A stretch of DNA of 64,000 nucleotides, from assembly GCA_029204225.1 (NCBI GenBank), contig CM055107.1, forward strand, positions 3,788,706-3,852,705. The letters are read 5' to 3'. Shown piece after piece: positions 1 through 13,840 of the stretch. This stretch comes from Diphasiastrum complanatum (Eukaryota > Streptophyta > Lycopodiopsida > Lycopodiales > Lycopodiaceae). Position numbers and translations under genes: made by a program. Each line of letters opens with the position of its first letter. Within the stretch, counting starts at the first letter, position 1. The notes under the pieces are model-generated. The model worked only from the letters and a program-made list of their open reading frames with translations, did no database searches and was not told the DNA's origin.

Positions 1-11
1 GAATTACTACT

Positions 12-231
12 TCTGATGGTTGATAATGTAGGAGTCAATGACATCTGTTCTACTACCTTATTGAGGTGTCGTAGACAGCCATGGAAAGTGCAGATATCAC
101 TATGGAAGTTGTGGTAAAACAACTGATAGCTAATAACGTAGGAGTCAATGACATCCGTTCTACTATCTTCTTGAGGTGTCATAGACAACCATGGAATGTG
201 TAGACGTTATCGTTGTGGAAGTTGTAATGAG
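12..231. repeat. Imperfect 110-bp tandem duplication
   Basis: Two adjacent copies share the 18-mer GTAGGAGTCAATGACATC, at about 28 and about 138, followed by a common TTGAGGTGTC and a GACA-CCATGGAA segment. The offset is 110 bp and becomes 113 bp near the end because of a small indel. No coding potential is visible. It is probably a local duplication of anonymous DNA. Confidence 0.8.
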
Positions 232-1365
232 GATGATGATTGTAGTGTGTTATCAAAACAAGAAAGAGTGAATAAAATCAGATAATTCAAGACATGATAA
301 TGTGCAAGAAAAATCCTACTTATGCTTCAATTAAATGAGCTGAGTACAATGATTCTTTATGAATTTGGTGTGCAGAATAAGCTAGAATATAGATCACTAC
401 AATGTCTATCATGAAATAGCTTAGGATCGTACAAGCGTAGCATTATGTGTCTCACACTAATTTGTACATTGTAAAATTCTCTTGAGATCACCTCTCAATG
501 ATTGATATCTTGCTCTCTACTATGTGCATCACCTTTGATGTTGGCATTTAGTCACTATTTATTGACCAACTAACCATCTTATAATCTTCTTATAACTATT
601 CAATTAACAGATCTTGTAATAGATGGTAGGGATTATGACTAACATAGCCTTATTACAATTTGTTACAATTTGTAAAATGGCGTAGAAGTTGATCGTAAGC
701 AAACTGTCGTTATCACCTTTTGATATTTGCAAGAAATACAATGTATTTCTGCAGGTGTCGAGAATTTCACATTTTCGTGTAAATCTGCAGGCAACTAAAA
801 AATCATAGAATTGTCAATAAATTTGCAATGTCGCAGATTTCAGCTTTTTCGCCTATGTAGAATCCAGTGTTTTTTCTATAGAATTGCCTCTGCAATTGAC
901 AGGGGAAAAAGAGAGTAGTAGGAAATAAAGTTGCAACTATTTAGATGGATCAGAGGGTGAAGGGAGATTAACTCCAACAAGTATGTTTGAGATCACAATT
1001 TAATACATTTTGCCTATCAATCACCTTGTGTTATCTTTGAGCTCTCCATAGACTCTTCTCTTGTAGCAAATTGTGAGCTAATCAAGATTGATATCAAGGG
1101 AATCTGACCTTGAAAGTTTGGCTTAACACCCAAAGTGCCATTCCAAGCTCTATGAATATACTATGTGTTTATCACTTTTGTGATAAAAGCATGGGTAACA
1201 TAGAAATGTCAAAAGTGACTATAGCAATCATGAAGTTTGTGAGTACCGTGATGAGTGGTCTCCGTGCACATGACATGCCCTAACATTAGTTTAAAGTTAA
1301 AAACTTGCTTTCGAAATTGATAGATGTAAAAATAAGCCCATATTGCATTTAAGGAGTGGAAGTGG
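232..1365. other. AT-rich stretch, no gene seen
   Basis: No long open frame, LTR end or protein similarity is recognisable. The right part lies upstream of the QCR6-like gene and may hold its promoter, but no TATA or other element can be singled out. Confidence 0.5.
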
Positions 1366-1595
1366 ATGGATTTGGGCCATTGTGCTCAGCCTACCATGCT
1401 CGTCAGGTTCCCAGGCTCGAATGAAGCAGTTGCCTGGTCACTTAGTCACATGGTAATGGTCATGTTAACCACCTTTCGGCTTGCCCAGAAAGTTCTGAAT
1501 GCTTGTAGATATGAGAGGCTTCGGCTCACGATCCATCGTCTTTGCTTCTCGCTCGCTCGCCAGCGTCGCTTCGATTGTCGTCACCTTCCAACCAT

Positions 1596-1823
1596 GTAAG
1601 TAAGCCCTTGCCTTGTCTTGTATTTCATGTTTATTAAGTTCTGGCAAAGGCACAGAAGCGTGGTGGCATATATTAGAATATATTCTTTCGATTGTTGCAG
1701 CTCTTGCAATCATCAGATTAATATATTTTCAATCCATACGCTTCAGTATGTTTTGTAAGGTGTATCTGTGTCCGTCCTTTGCGTTTAGAGCTGGAAGCGT
1801 TCAAGTTTATGTGGACTAATCAG
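1596..1823 (+). other. Intron splitting the QCR6 start codon
   Basis: A GTAAGTAAG donor at 1596 and an ATCAG acceptor at 1821-1823 flank 228 bp. The first two bases of ATG lie upstream and the G lies downstream at 1824. The upstream sequence (about 1530-1595) is a C/T- and CG-rich leader typical of a plant 5' UTR. Confidence 0.65.
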
Positions 1824-2879
1824 GGTTGATGAGGCCGAGGAAGTGGTTGATCCAAAGCCTGCATTGGAAGAGTTAGCAAAGGCGAGGTGTATCAAACAAT
1901 GGTTTGCATATAAGGTCCGTCCCATGACTTTTTTCTCGAAGCCTTTCATTTTGTAGATTTTGCTTTTTTGGGGTGAATTTAAAGATGCGCTACCAATTTG
2001 GTGCATTTGCTATATCGAGATTCTTTTCATTTATGATGTATCCTATCATTATTCATTTAGGCTTGATGACTTTGCAAATTGCACATATGGCATGATTGAG
2101 ACGCAAGGTTTGTATTGCAGTTCATGTTTTTGGGATTGTTGTTATTCCCGTATGCTCTCTTTATCTATTTTTGGAATGTAGAATGAGCTTACCATATTGG
2201 CATTCTTGGACTTTATATGCAAATATGAAGTTCATGTGCGTAACCAAGACAATATTCCATGTATACTTTAGGCTTCTATTATCCAACTTGGCAAAACAAA
2301 TGCTATAAGAAGGAACACTGCAGCTGTGAATGGAGAATTCTACTATACATAGGAACCAAGCAACAACATACCATGCCAATCGGTAAAGCTAGAGAAGAGC
2401 ATCGCCATGAATGCTACATGTAAGGAGATTGCAAACTATAGAAAATAACCAAACATGTCAAAAATAACCAAAGGAGGTCCCATCTGATGGAAAACGTATG
2501 GACGAAGTAATCCATGTGGAACCAATGGGGACTAGCTCCATAGATGTTCACCAATAAAGCCTTAGATAGAGGCATAGTAATCTAGGACATGTAACAGGAC
2601 TTTCCCTGAAAAATAAACAACTGCACTTGTACTGGCACACTGATAGGCAAAAGAACCTTAAGAAGAACAAAAACCTCAGCATCTGCTAAGGACAAATCAG
2701 TGGCGGTTCTTGCAACTATGTTGGTTATAATTTGTGTCCCCATCCAACTCAAGTGGAGCAACCTTGTCAAACCATCAGAATATAACATCAGATAACGCCA
2801 TGCTATCAAATATAACTAAAGCTAGTCTAAGCGACCCAGCTTGGCACCTGAAGGGTGTTAGGATTTTAAGTCAAAACGT

Positions 2880-3230
2880 GTAGGATCATGAATTATTGGT
2901 AAAAGGGAAGCATGGGAGTGTGACAAGAAGGGCAAAAAGGCTCATGTTTGGACAAAGCAAAGTGAGAAAAGAGATGAGAATAATTCATCAATATCAAAGA
3001 ATTATGTGGTAAGTTTGGTCATTTCAATGAGCACTGTAAAAAAAGACTTGCTATTGTGACAAGATAATTGATACAAATTTGTAGAGGCAGATGCAGCATC
3101 GATAAATGGTGATAATGTGAAGTCTGTTATCAAGCTAGATCACCATCTTTTTAGTGAGGTTGATGAAAGGATTGCTGGTATGTAGACTTGGGTGCATCTT
3201 AACACTTGTGTCCAAGGCAGGGAGATAGAA
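2880..3230 (+). mobile_element. Decayed copia-type gag fragment inside the QCR6 intron
   Basis: Around 3002-3048 a frame reads CGKFGHFNEHC, the second half of a CCHC zinc knuckle with its first Cys lost. A related cysteine/histidine stretch (CDKKGKKAHVW) lies just upstream, near 2918-2950. Stops and shifts interrupt all frames. It is interpreted as retroelement gag debris that enlarged the intron. Confidence 0.4.
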
Positions 3231-3478
3231 GCATCAGGTATGATTAGGGGATCTACCCACAGAAGGACTCTTAATCCTGTGACACAAGAAAAGATTGCAC
3301 ATTTCTTTTTAGTTACGTTCAGGCTCTATCCTAGAATCGACATTAATTTTATTCTCCATTATGTCAATTTCTTTTTCCTCAACCCCTTCTAATTCTTAAC
3401 CAGTTCCTGTGTTCTTTGAATTTTTGTAATGCCTCTGACTTTTTGTTCATAAGATATGTGGATGTTCTCCTTCAAGCG

Positions 3479-3805
3479 TCATCTATAATAGTGAGAAATT
3501 GTTTTCCTTCCAAATGTTGTGGCTGACATTTGTCCATAAATCTGAAGGATTAAGTCATTATGGTGTGTAGCAATGTAGTCTTGACATTCGTGAAAAGCTT
3601 GTTTTGTATAGTGTGATGTGCTTGTTCGTGGCCTTTTTGAAGGTGGAGGCGAGGCGTCCTGCAAGAAAGATGTCTTTTTCATTGTTTCTGGAACATCTCT
3701 AAACACATGATTAAATCTCTGATGGGGTGAGTATGCTTGTTCGAGATTCTTGTCTATGGATCTAATCAAGGCACTCGAAGAGATCTTGCATGAATCCCTT
3801 TGCAT
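3479..3805 (-). CDS. Unrecognised 108-codon open frame
   Basis: This is an uninterrupted minus-strand frame inside the large QCR6 intron. The product is polar, with a Pro-Ser-Lys-Arg patch (SPPPSKRPRTS) near residue 55 and no signal peptide or membrane segment. I do not recognise a family. Given the gag debris nearby it may be part of a retroelement, or it may be a chance frame. Confidence 0.2.
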   Translation of the reverse strand: MQRDSCKISSSALIRSIDKNLEQAYSPHQRFNHVFRDVPETMKKTSFLQDASPPPSKRPRTSTSHYTKQAFHECQDYIATHHNDLILQIYGQMSATTFGRKTISHYYR

Positions 3806-5139
3806 TTATCCAATTACTAAGATCTTTCCACTTTTTTACTCACTATTAAGGCAATCACAAGAACATCATATTCTTTGATTCTTTGTTAGAATTTCATGCG
3901 CATGTTTATTTGATCCATTTCTTTGATGATAGATACTTACATAACGTACCTAAGTAGCTTTTCGGGGCAATTTCACATACAACACTTAGATATTGGCATC
4001 ATTTAGGAGATCTTCGAAGAGGATATATAAAGAGTATTTGCAAGATTCGTAACATTCCCATGATGCGTAATAAATTGTAGTTTTCATACACACTTGCAAT
4101 GCACCAACCTTGGCATGCCCTTCTGTCTTTACCTCCATCTTGTGGTAGCTTTCGCTCACTTTACTCATCTAGACTAGACATATAGATAATTAGATCGGAG
4201 TCTCCAATAAATCTAATTTGGGTTAGATCTGATGATTTGCAAGACCTAGCTATGGAGTATCTTAACTTCAATACTAGATCAACTATGAAAGCTTGAGAAA
4301 CTTAGCTACACATACAAGGAGAATTGCATAAGCACTTCACAACACCAAAAGTTAGAAGAAGAGATGAATTGCTAGAGAGAGAGAGGAGGGCGTGGGTCCT
4401 CCAAGTCCATTGTGAGGCAAGCACCTCAGATACATGCATAGAAAGTCTTGGTGTTAACCATAGGAGTGAGCTACTTGGCCAAGCTTACACTAATTCACTC
4501 AACTACAAAAGGGGGTTCTCATGTATTTAATTAATAACATGCCCCATGAGTTATGTCCAACTTACAACTTAATTAGTGCCTAGCCAAAGGGGTAAAATAG
4601 GCATTACTCTTCAACAAGATCGGCATATCCCAAAGCATATGAAATGTATCTTGTTGCAGAGTGCTGGATTGGGTTAATAGCACGTCCTTTGAAAGTTAAT
4701 CATCAAGTTCAAAAAATTCTTCTTTTTGTATGATTTACAAATGGTAGCTTGGCATATATGTTGTAATACATGAATCACATTTTTGCTGTCAGTCACATGA
4801 AAGGTTAGCATCATTTGGTACTCAAAGAACAACAAGTACAAAGGTTAGCATTTCTTTGTCATAATTTCATCTGCTTGCATATTTGTATTTCTGTCTTGCA
4901 GCAATTTGGTGCTGAGTTGAGGAAGATACTTCAGGCCACAAGCATTGCACTGGTCAATACTTCGATTACTGGGCTTGTGTTGATAAATATGTAAGCTCAT
5001 TATAACAGAGTTTTTGGTCAAGCGAAAGATCACATACTTGCATACACTCAGAAAACCTGACATGTCTTCATTATCTAATCAGAAATTCATGTTCTCATTT
5101 CTTCAGGTTGCAAAGAGGCTATTTGAATTCCTGAAATGA

Positions 5140-6030
5140 ATGTACTTTAGCTTTGGGGATAGGCCGGTCGAATTTCACCAGTTGATCCTCGGGACATCTG
5201 AACAATTTGGCAAGTTGAAGACCATCCTAAGGTCCTGTTTATCATTAAGAGAGAATAAGGTTGGGAATAGGCAGAGCAATGTGCCTTTCTTTGTGAATAT
5301 GGACACTAATATCCAATTTTGTATTTTATGAAAGGAGTAATCAATCTAGAGTGTCTGAAAAAATCTAGATGCTTACGATGTCCAATGCATAACGCATCAA
5401 GCCTCTTTTTCAAAAAAGCTTAACTTTACTGTGATGTATGCACTATGCTGTTCTACTCTTTGAAACCTATGTGCCTGATTTCAAAAACCTAGTATTCCAG
5501 GTCATTCTTTGTTGATCTATTCTTGCAATAGGTGCTTTGGAAAATTTTAGTTCTCAACAAAAAATGCCTCTAGCTAGATGTGCATTGTGAACCTTTTACA
5601 GACGGGCTCAACAAGGGGTCCAATATCTTGGAGAATGCAGTACCTTGCCGTCAACTTTAGATTTGATCTATCTTCCTTTTGTCACACACTGATTTGTATT
5701 CAAATGTTTACCTAGTGTATTGTGTGATGGATGTTTGATGATGGATCATGAATAAATCATGCATTACAATGTTAAGTGGAAGTTGGAGCATGCAATCTAG
5801 TTTTTGAGGTTTGAATTGTGTCCATTCAACATTGTCATGTGCACTTGTGAATTCTGCACTTGTAATATAGATTCAGGCTTCAACTTTCTACCAACAACAG
5901 TGAACTTTGAGATATATGTTTTCAATAGCAATCTAACATCTATAAGATTTCAGACACATTGTAGACATTATACATATTGCATTAGATATTTTTTAGTATT
6001 ATATCTAAAAAATTGCCAATTCTTTCCGAT
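5140..6030. other. QCR6 3' flank and AT-rich DNA
   Basis: The first 200 bases are the likely former 3' UTR. Beyond that no coding frame, repeat boundary or RNA gene is recognised. Confidence 0.4.
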
Positions 6031-6039
6031 TCTTTTGGA

Positions 6040-6116
6040 AGGGACCCGGTTCAGAACCACGATTCAAGCCGATTCATTCGATTCTGAAAAGGTCGATTCT
6101 GAATCGGGGGTGGAAA
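6040..6116. mobile_element. hAT-like element end with GATTC palindrome cluster
   Basis: Several GATTC/GAATC units in both orientations (GATTCAAGCCGATTCATTCG, then GATTCTGAATCGGGGG) end in GGTGGAAACACTA. Read from the other strand this is TAGTGTTTCC, the form of terminus common to hAT elements. The left end and a target duplication were not identified. Confidence 0.4.
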
Positions 6117-6119
6117 CAC

Positions 6120-8840
<2,721 letters not shown>

Positions 8841-8915
<75 letters not shown>
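8841..8915 (+). repeat. (AG)n microsatellite
   Basis: An uninterrupted AG dinucleotide tract of about 75 bp. Confidence 0.99.
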
Positions 8916-9758
<843 letters not shown>

Positions 9759-9947
9759 TAAGAGTACATCTCAAGTATGTGGTAATCCTGGGAGCGTATA
9801 TAAACGTCTCCAAGAAAGAAAACTATGCATAAAAGATGAACAATATAACTATAAACTACAAAATGTCCATAAGTGGGAGCAAAAATAGCTATTAAGAGTA
9901 GAAACATATCATCTAGCACTACTGCAAAAAAAAAGATGTGATAAGAG

Positions 9948-12200
9948 CTATAGCAAAAGGTAGTATGGATCGTTGTTGTCGTCGTCTAGGAAGTGAGAAC
10001 GGTGTGCTCTCATAACAGGGTGGGTAGTGCGGGTAGTGCGGGATGCCACATGACTGTGAGTGACACATTGTCTCTGATATCTATGAGGTGGCGTATCATC
10101 GTCATCATCATCCGACTCGGGGTATCGGCGTGGTCGTCTCCTAGAGAAGAATGATGTAATTTGAGCCTGAGAGCTATAACTTCGCTGGTGAACTGACTGA
10201 TACATACCTTGTCACAACAAGACCATCTCTCGTATCATGAGCGCAACACAACGAGGATCCTCATATGCAATAAGTGATTTGAGTGTAGTAGGCATGTCTC
10301 GGAACATACAGTGGTATCCCCCTCTGATCGCATATTATATGGGGCATCTAAAGATGAAGTGCTCCTCGGACTCTACCTCATGTAAAGAACATGGCTAGCG
10401 CAATCTCTCCTCTCGTGGTGTACCCTTGAATCTGCCAGTCTCGATAGCCAACTGGTGCGAGGAGACTTTGAACTGTACCAAGGTGAAGCGGAGACTGTGT
10501 GATAGTCCTGAAGACAGATATCGAGGTAAAACTGGGAGTCCAGCGGCATCCTGCTCCAGAAAGTGAATCCGGTAGTAATCAGGCTTAACCCCCAATTGGC
10601 GTCACCAAGTACGGTCAAGATATGCTATGTATAAAAACCGTCGAATAATGTACTGGTGTGTACCCAATGGGGGATCCGTGATAGTGATACTGAATGTCTC
10701 CATGAGGAAGTGTGATGTCTGAGAGAACCATGACAACCAGTATCCCTAAGCCTGAAGATGGTGTGAGGACATGAGTGCAAGTCGTGTGTATCTCTGCTCT
10801 GTATCAGGAAGTGCCTGAGCTCTCTAGATGTATGTGATAAGCTGGAAGGCTGTCTTTATCTGGATAGGGGGGGTGGCAAACTCTGCAAGAATGATCTCAT
10901 GTGGGACAAAGGGTTTCGTCCGAATCATGCGAGCTAGCATGGTGGTCTATAAGCGTGAAATGCTGGCCCAATGTGAGGAGGAGAGTCCTGTACACCATAT
11001 CTCTACTGCATACATGGTTGAAGGGGTGACGATAGTGTCAGAAAGTCTGCACTTACTCGGGGCATCCCGAATGGACTTACGGAAGTAGAATCTCTCCAAC
11101 TGGACAAGGGAAGAATGACCCTTCCCGAGTCTAGAAGTAGTCACCTATCTCGTACTAAAGTAGGACCAGTGAAGAGCACACCAAGGTAAGTAAGTATATC
11201 CATCGAAGGTAAGCTCCTGACGCTGCATGAAAGCCCGAGAGGTATTAAGACCATGATTTTGGTCTTCGAGAGGTTCACCCCTAAATCCCACTGAGTACAA
11301 AAGGTGTGTAAGCAATCCAGTTGTCTCTGTAATCCCTCTCTGGTATGAGAGGCTAGCACCACATCATCTGCATATAGGATGGCGAGAATGTCACCAAGCC
11401 TGCAACCGTCCCCACCACACTGAGAGCATCCATGTTTAACTCCAATAGTACTCCGGATCTGCTCAGAAATGCCACTGCTATGACGAACGCAACCCAAAAC
11501 CCTCTCATAGATAATCATGACAGCTAGAATAATATTCGTCGAAAAACCTAGGTCGCGAACATTGTTGGGTGGGTATATATGGTCGCGACTGGTATCAATA
11601 ATGGGTATCAACATGGCATCAAAGAACCTACCCGACTGGTATATGAATTCTAATACCAGAGTCTAGAACCGGACACCCAATATTAACTATCTTACTATTC
11701 ATATTGATACCCAGGTTTGGGAGATTTTTTTGAATTTTTGCCATGGTATGATACAATAGTACTATTTTTAAAAATTTATTTTGATATTTTGGATTTTTTA
11801 TATGTTAAATTATTATATTACTCTTTACATACAAGTTCATACCTAGGTTGATAACCGACTAGTATCACCCTTGTGATACCAGTCCAATTTATACCAATCT
11901 ACAACTCCTATACGCTCTTATATCGATACCCAACTGGTATTAAATTTTTTAAAAAGCTGCAATACCATAATCCGATGGATATCAAAATTTTGATACCCAC
12001 TCAACACTGGTCGCGAAGTCGCTGGATAAGAAAAGAGCGTGGGACAAAGTCAAAGGCTTTCTTGAAGTCCACAAAACAACAGTAAACCTTTTTCTTCCTG
12101 TGCCTAACTTTCTCAATGAGAGCTCGAAGTGTGAAAATATGATCAGTAGTGGAGTAATAATCGCAAAACCTTGCCTGACCACCCAATGCATGCAATCTCC
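9948..12200 (-). mobile_element. L1-type LINE, reverse transcriptase to C-terminus, 5'-truncated
   Basis: Read on the - strand from 12195, frames encode the RT palm (YCCFVDFKKAFDFVPR, motif A with the first catalytic Asp), then, after an interrupting MITE, RLRDLGFSTNI. Next comes the catalytic LYADDVVL box near 11380, the thumb, and the segment LGVKPDYY. The C-terminal zinc-binding region follows (TGRFKGTPREERL, then EEHFIFRCP) near 10460-10350, with an Arg/Asp-rich tail to 9948. Stops and shifts show it is dead. ORF1, endonuclease and the N-terminal RT are missing. The same family occurs at 18028-20690 in the opposite orientation, and the two copies confirm each other's reading. Confidence 0.9.
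11560..12009. mobile_element. hAT-type MITE, 450 bp, with 8-bp target duplication
   Basis: The element interrupts the LINE frame between LRD and DLGF. GTCGCGAA occurs immediately on both sides (11552-11559 and 12010-12017). The termini are inverted repeats: CATTGTTGGGTGGGTAT at the left, and CAGTGTTGAGTGGGTAT read inward from the right (15 of 17 identical). A CA(G/T)TGTTG end with an 8-bp duplication is the hAT signature. The interior is AT-rich, has no transposase, and carries repeated GGTATC/GATACC units in both orientations, probably subterminal transposase-binding repeats. Confidence 0.9.
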
Positions 12201-12222
12201 TGGACTCTGCCTCTGAGCTAAC

Positions 12223-12226
<4 letters not shown>

Positions 12227-12282
<56 letters not shown>
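12227..12282 (+). repeat. (GA)n microsatellite at the LINE edge
   Basis: A perfect GA tract of 56 bp directly abuts the truncated 5' side of the minus-strand LINE. Confidence 0.98.
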
Positions 12283-12286
<4 letters not shown>

Positions 12287-12466
12287 GTCTAGGATAATAA
12301 TCAACATAACAAAAAAGACGAATAGATCATCGACCCTATGTAGTCCAACCACAAGAGTCTTAGACCATTGACATCATCATGCATAGCAATGTTTCACGGA
12401 CCTTTTCAAAACGAGTTTGAAATTGATTTCAAATGATAACCTTGAAAAAGAAACAACAAAATGGTC

Positions 12467-12960
12467 CTTTTTTTTTTTTTCTTTTTTTTTTTGGGTAGCG
12501 GGGGGTGTGTGTTGGGGTTGGGGTTGGTTGTAGCATTTAAAAAACAAGTACTTTATCTTTTGTCTTTAGACAATGTAAATTATAAATAATCAACGATCAA
12601 TCTTAGATTATGACTCTTGAGTCGAATCCCCCAAGACCCACCTAATAGCTATTTTCACGAACCATACTACATAGTCCATACATTAGATATATTGAACCGA
12701 AAAAACATCCGTGAAATGATTTGAGAGTTTTCTTTTGGGGAGGATTTCTTTTCTAGCCTCCTATTATGGCGAAAACAAGTGCTTTTCTAGTGTTTAGGCA
12801 ATGTAGATTATAATTAATTAATGATCAATCTTGAATCTTGACTCAGAAGTTGGAACTCCAAGTCCCCCTGTAATACCTATTGTCATCCATATTGTGTAGC
12901 AAAACTAATTTAGGGGTTGCTTTTTTGGGGGGATTTTGTTTTTAGCCTTCTATTTTGGTA
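12467..12960. repeat. Poly-T/G-rich start and diverged tandem copies of about 240 bp
   Basis: T-tracts and TTGGGG units at 12467-12530 lead into a segment (AAAACAAGT, then TAGACAATGTA, then GATCAATCTT, then CCCCCAAG) that recurs from about 12772 with substitutions (TAGGCAATGTA, GATCAATCTT). The copies are diverged and non-coding. Confidence 0.6.
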
Positions 12961-13089
12961 AAAATATAAGTTCTAACACTAATCTCCAAACTAACACTAC
13001 ACTAACTTCTAAATTATCTCTCCCTCGCACTCACTTTCCCTCAGCTTTCAAGTTTCAAGCACATTCTAAATTTTAATGTGCAAATTATC

Positions 13090-13330
13090 TCATTCCTTAA
13101 GCCCTACAAAAATAAAAGCATTACTCTTCCACACAAAAATAAAAGCATTACTAAACATCGTAATTTTCGAACGGTCCATTTGAAACGGACTTTTCAAAAT
13201 GGAGTTTCATTGAATGAAACATGTTTCAACGAAACAGCTTGGACCAAAGTATGACAAAACCCTCATGTTGAAACGGACCGTTCAAAATGGAGTCTCATTG
13301 AATGGAATGTATCAGTGACACATTGCTGCA
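13090..13330. repeat. Short direct repeats and 88-bp duplicated AACGG-rich block
   Basis: AAAATAAAAGCATTACT is repeated at about 13109 and 13136. The block beginning GAAACGGAC at 13182 recurs at 13270, each followed by TTCAAAATGGAGT and CATTGAATG. The GAAACGG/CCGTTTC-like words resemble the palindrome clusters of the hAT-like elements elsewhere in the window. Confidence 0.7.
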
Positions 13331-13840
13331 TAGCATTGCAATACAAAGTGAAATCCTTACTCATGTTGGCACATGTATGTCCAGATTAGCTTTCATACAT
13401 TTGCACAATGACCAACATACTGAGTTTCAATCACTTATCCGGAGGTAAAGGGCAGACTCAATCATGACGAAGGTGGTGTTACAAACAAGGTACAACCGAA
13501 ACAAAATATGAGTAAGCTCATCAAAGAAGGGTGTTGGAATCACATCGTGAGATAATTACTCAGGTTGCCAAATAAGTATCGAACAGATTAAGATAGATTT
13601 GCTTGCTAGCTCAAAATCGTTATTGTCCTTCCAGATTAGGAGCTCGAAGGGGTCATAATGCATCATAACAGTGAAGTGAGAAAGTTGAATTAATCTCAAG
13701 CACGCTTAACAAGGTTATAGATCTTTGAATAGATCTTTTTTTGTAATTACTTGGAAGCATGCAATGGATATTTTAAGACATAGCAGCCTTGTATACCACA
13801 GAAAGTGGAAACTCCAGTCCCATCATCCTCTTATGGACAT
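13331..13840. other. NOP16 3' flank, no other gene seen
   Basis: This lies downstream of the NOP16 stop on the - strand. It should contain the 3' UTR. No clear AATAAA signal is singled out. Confidence 0.4.

Larger units (their letters stand above)
1594..5139 (+). pseudogene. QCR6: QCR6-like cytochrome bc1 complex hinge protein, split and probably decayed
   Basis: QCR6 is the small acidic hinge subunit of mitochondrial respiratory complex III, which assists cytochrome c1. Visible pieces are AT at 1594-1595 before a GTAAGT donor; an exon at 1824-1914 after CAG reading VDEAEEVVDPKPALEELAKA then RCIKQWFAYK; an exon at about 4917-4990 reading EEDTSGHKHCTGQYFDYWAC then VDKY, before GTAAGC; and a last exon at 5107-5139 after TTCAG reading VAKRLFEFLK-stop. 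Order and spacing match the plant family (about 70 residues). Splicing 1595 to 1824 creates the ATG, so the start codon is interrupted by a 228-bp intron. Two oddities stand out. The expected middle segment (family pattern ACVKR before the acidic EED) is not found, and the obvious acceptor at 4901 leads into an in-frame TGA at 4913. The last conserved Cys is Tyr (DKY). A cryptic microexon would rescue it; otherwise it is a pseudogene. The family assignment is firm, the functional status is not. Confidence 0.72.

Noticed and set aside
1465-1713. 82-codon minus-strand frame over the QCR6 first exon
   Set aside because: It is antisense to the spliced leader, starts and stops without splice or family support, and the plus strand explains the sequence.
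2221-2265. CVTKTI frame as a possible QCR6 microexon
   Set aside because: AG and GT neighbours exist, but the residues after it do not lead into the EED exon in phase, and the match is too weak.
3192-3260. TCVQGREIEASG in a plus frame, resembling the missing QCR6 segment
   Set aside because: The similarity is short, there is no GT donor or AG acceptor in the right phase, and the surrounding sequence fits retroelement debris.
12500-12535. TTGGGG-rich stretch as an interstitial telomere
   Set aside because: Only a few imperfect units, not the plant TTTAGGG repeat, and adjoining poly-T. It is simple sequence.
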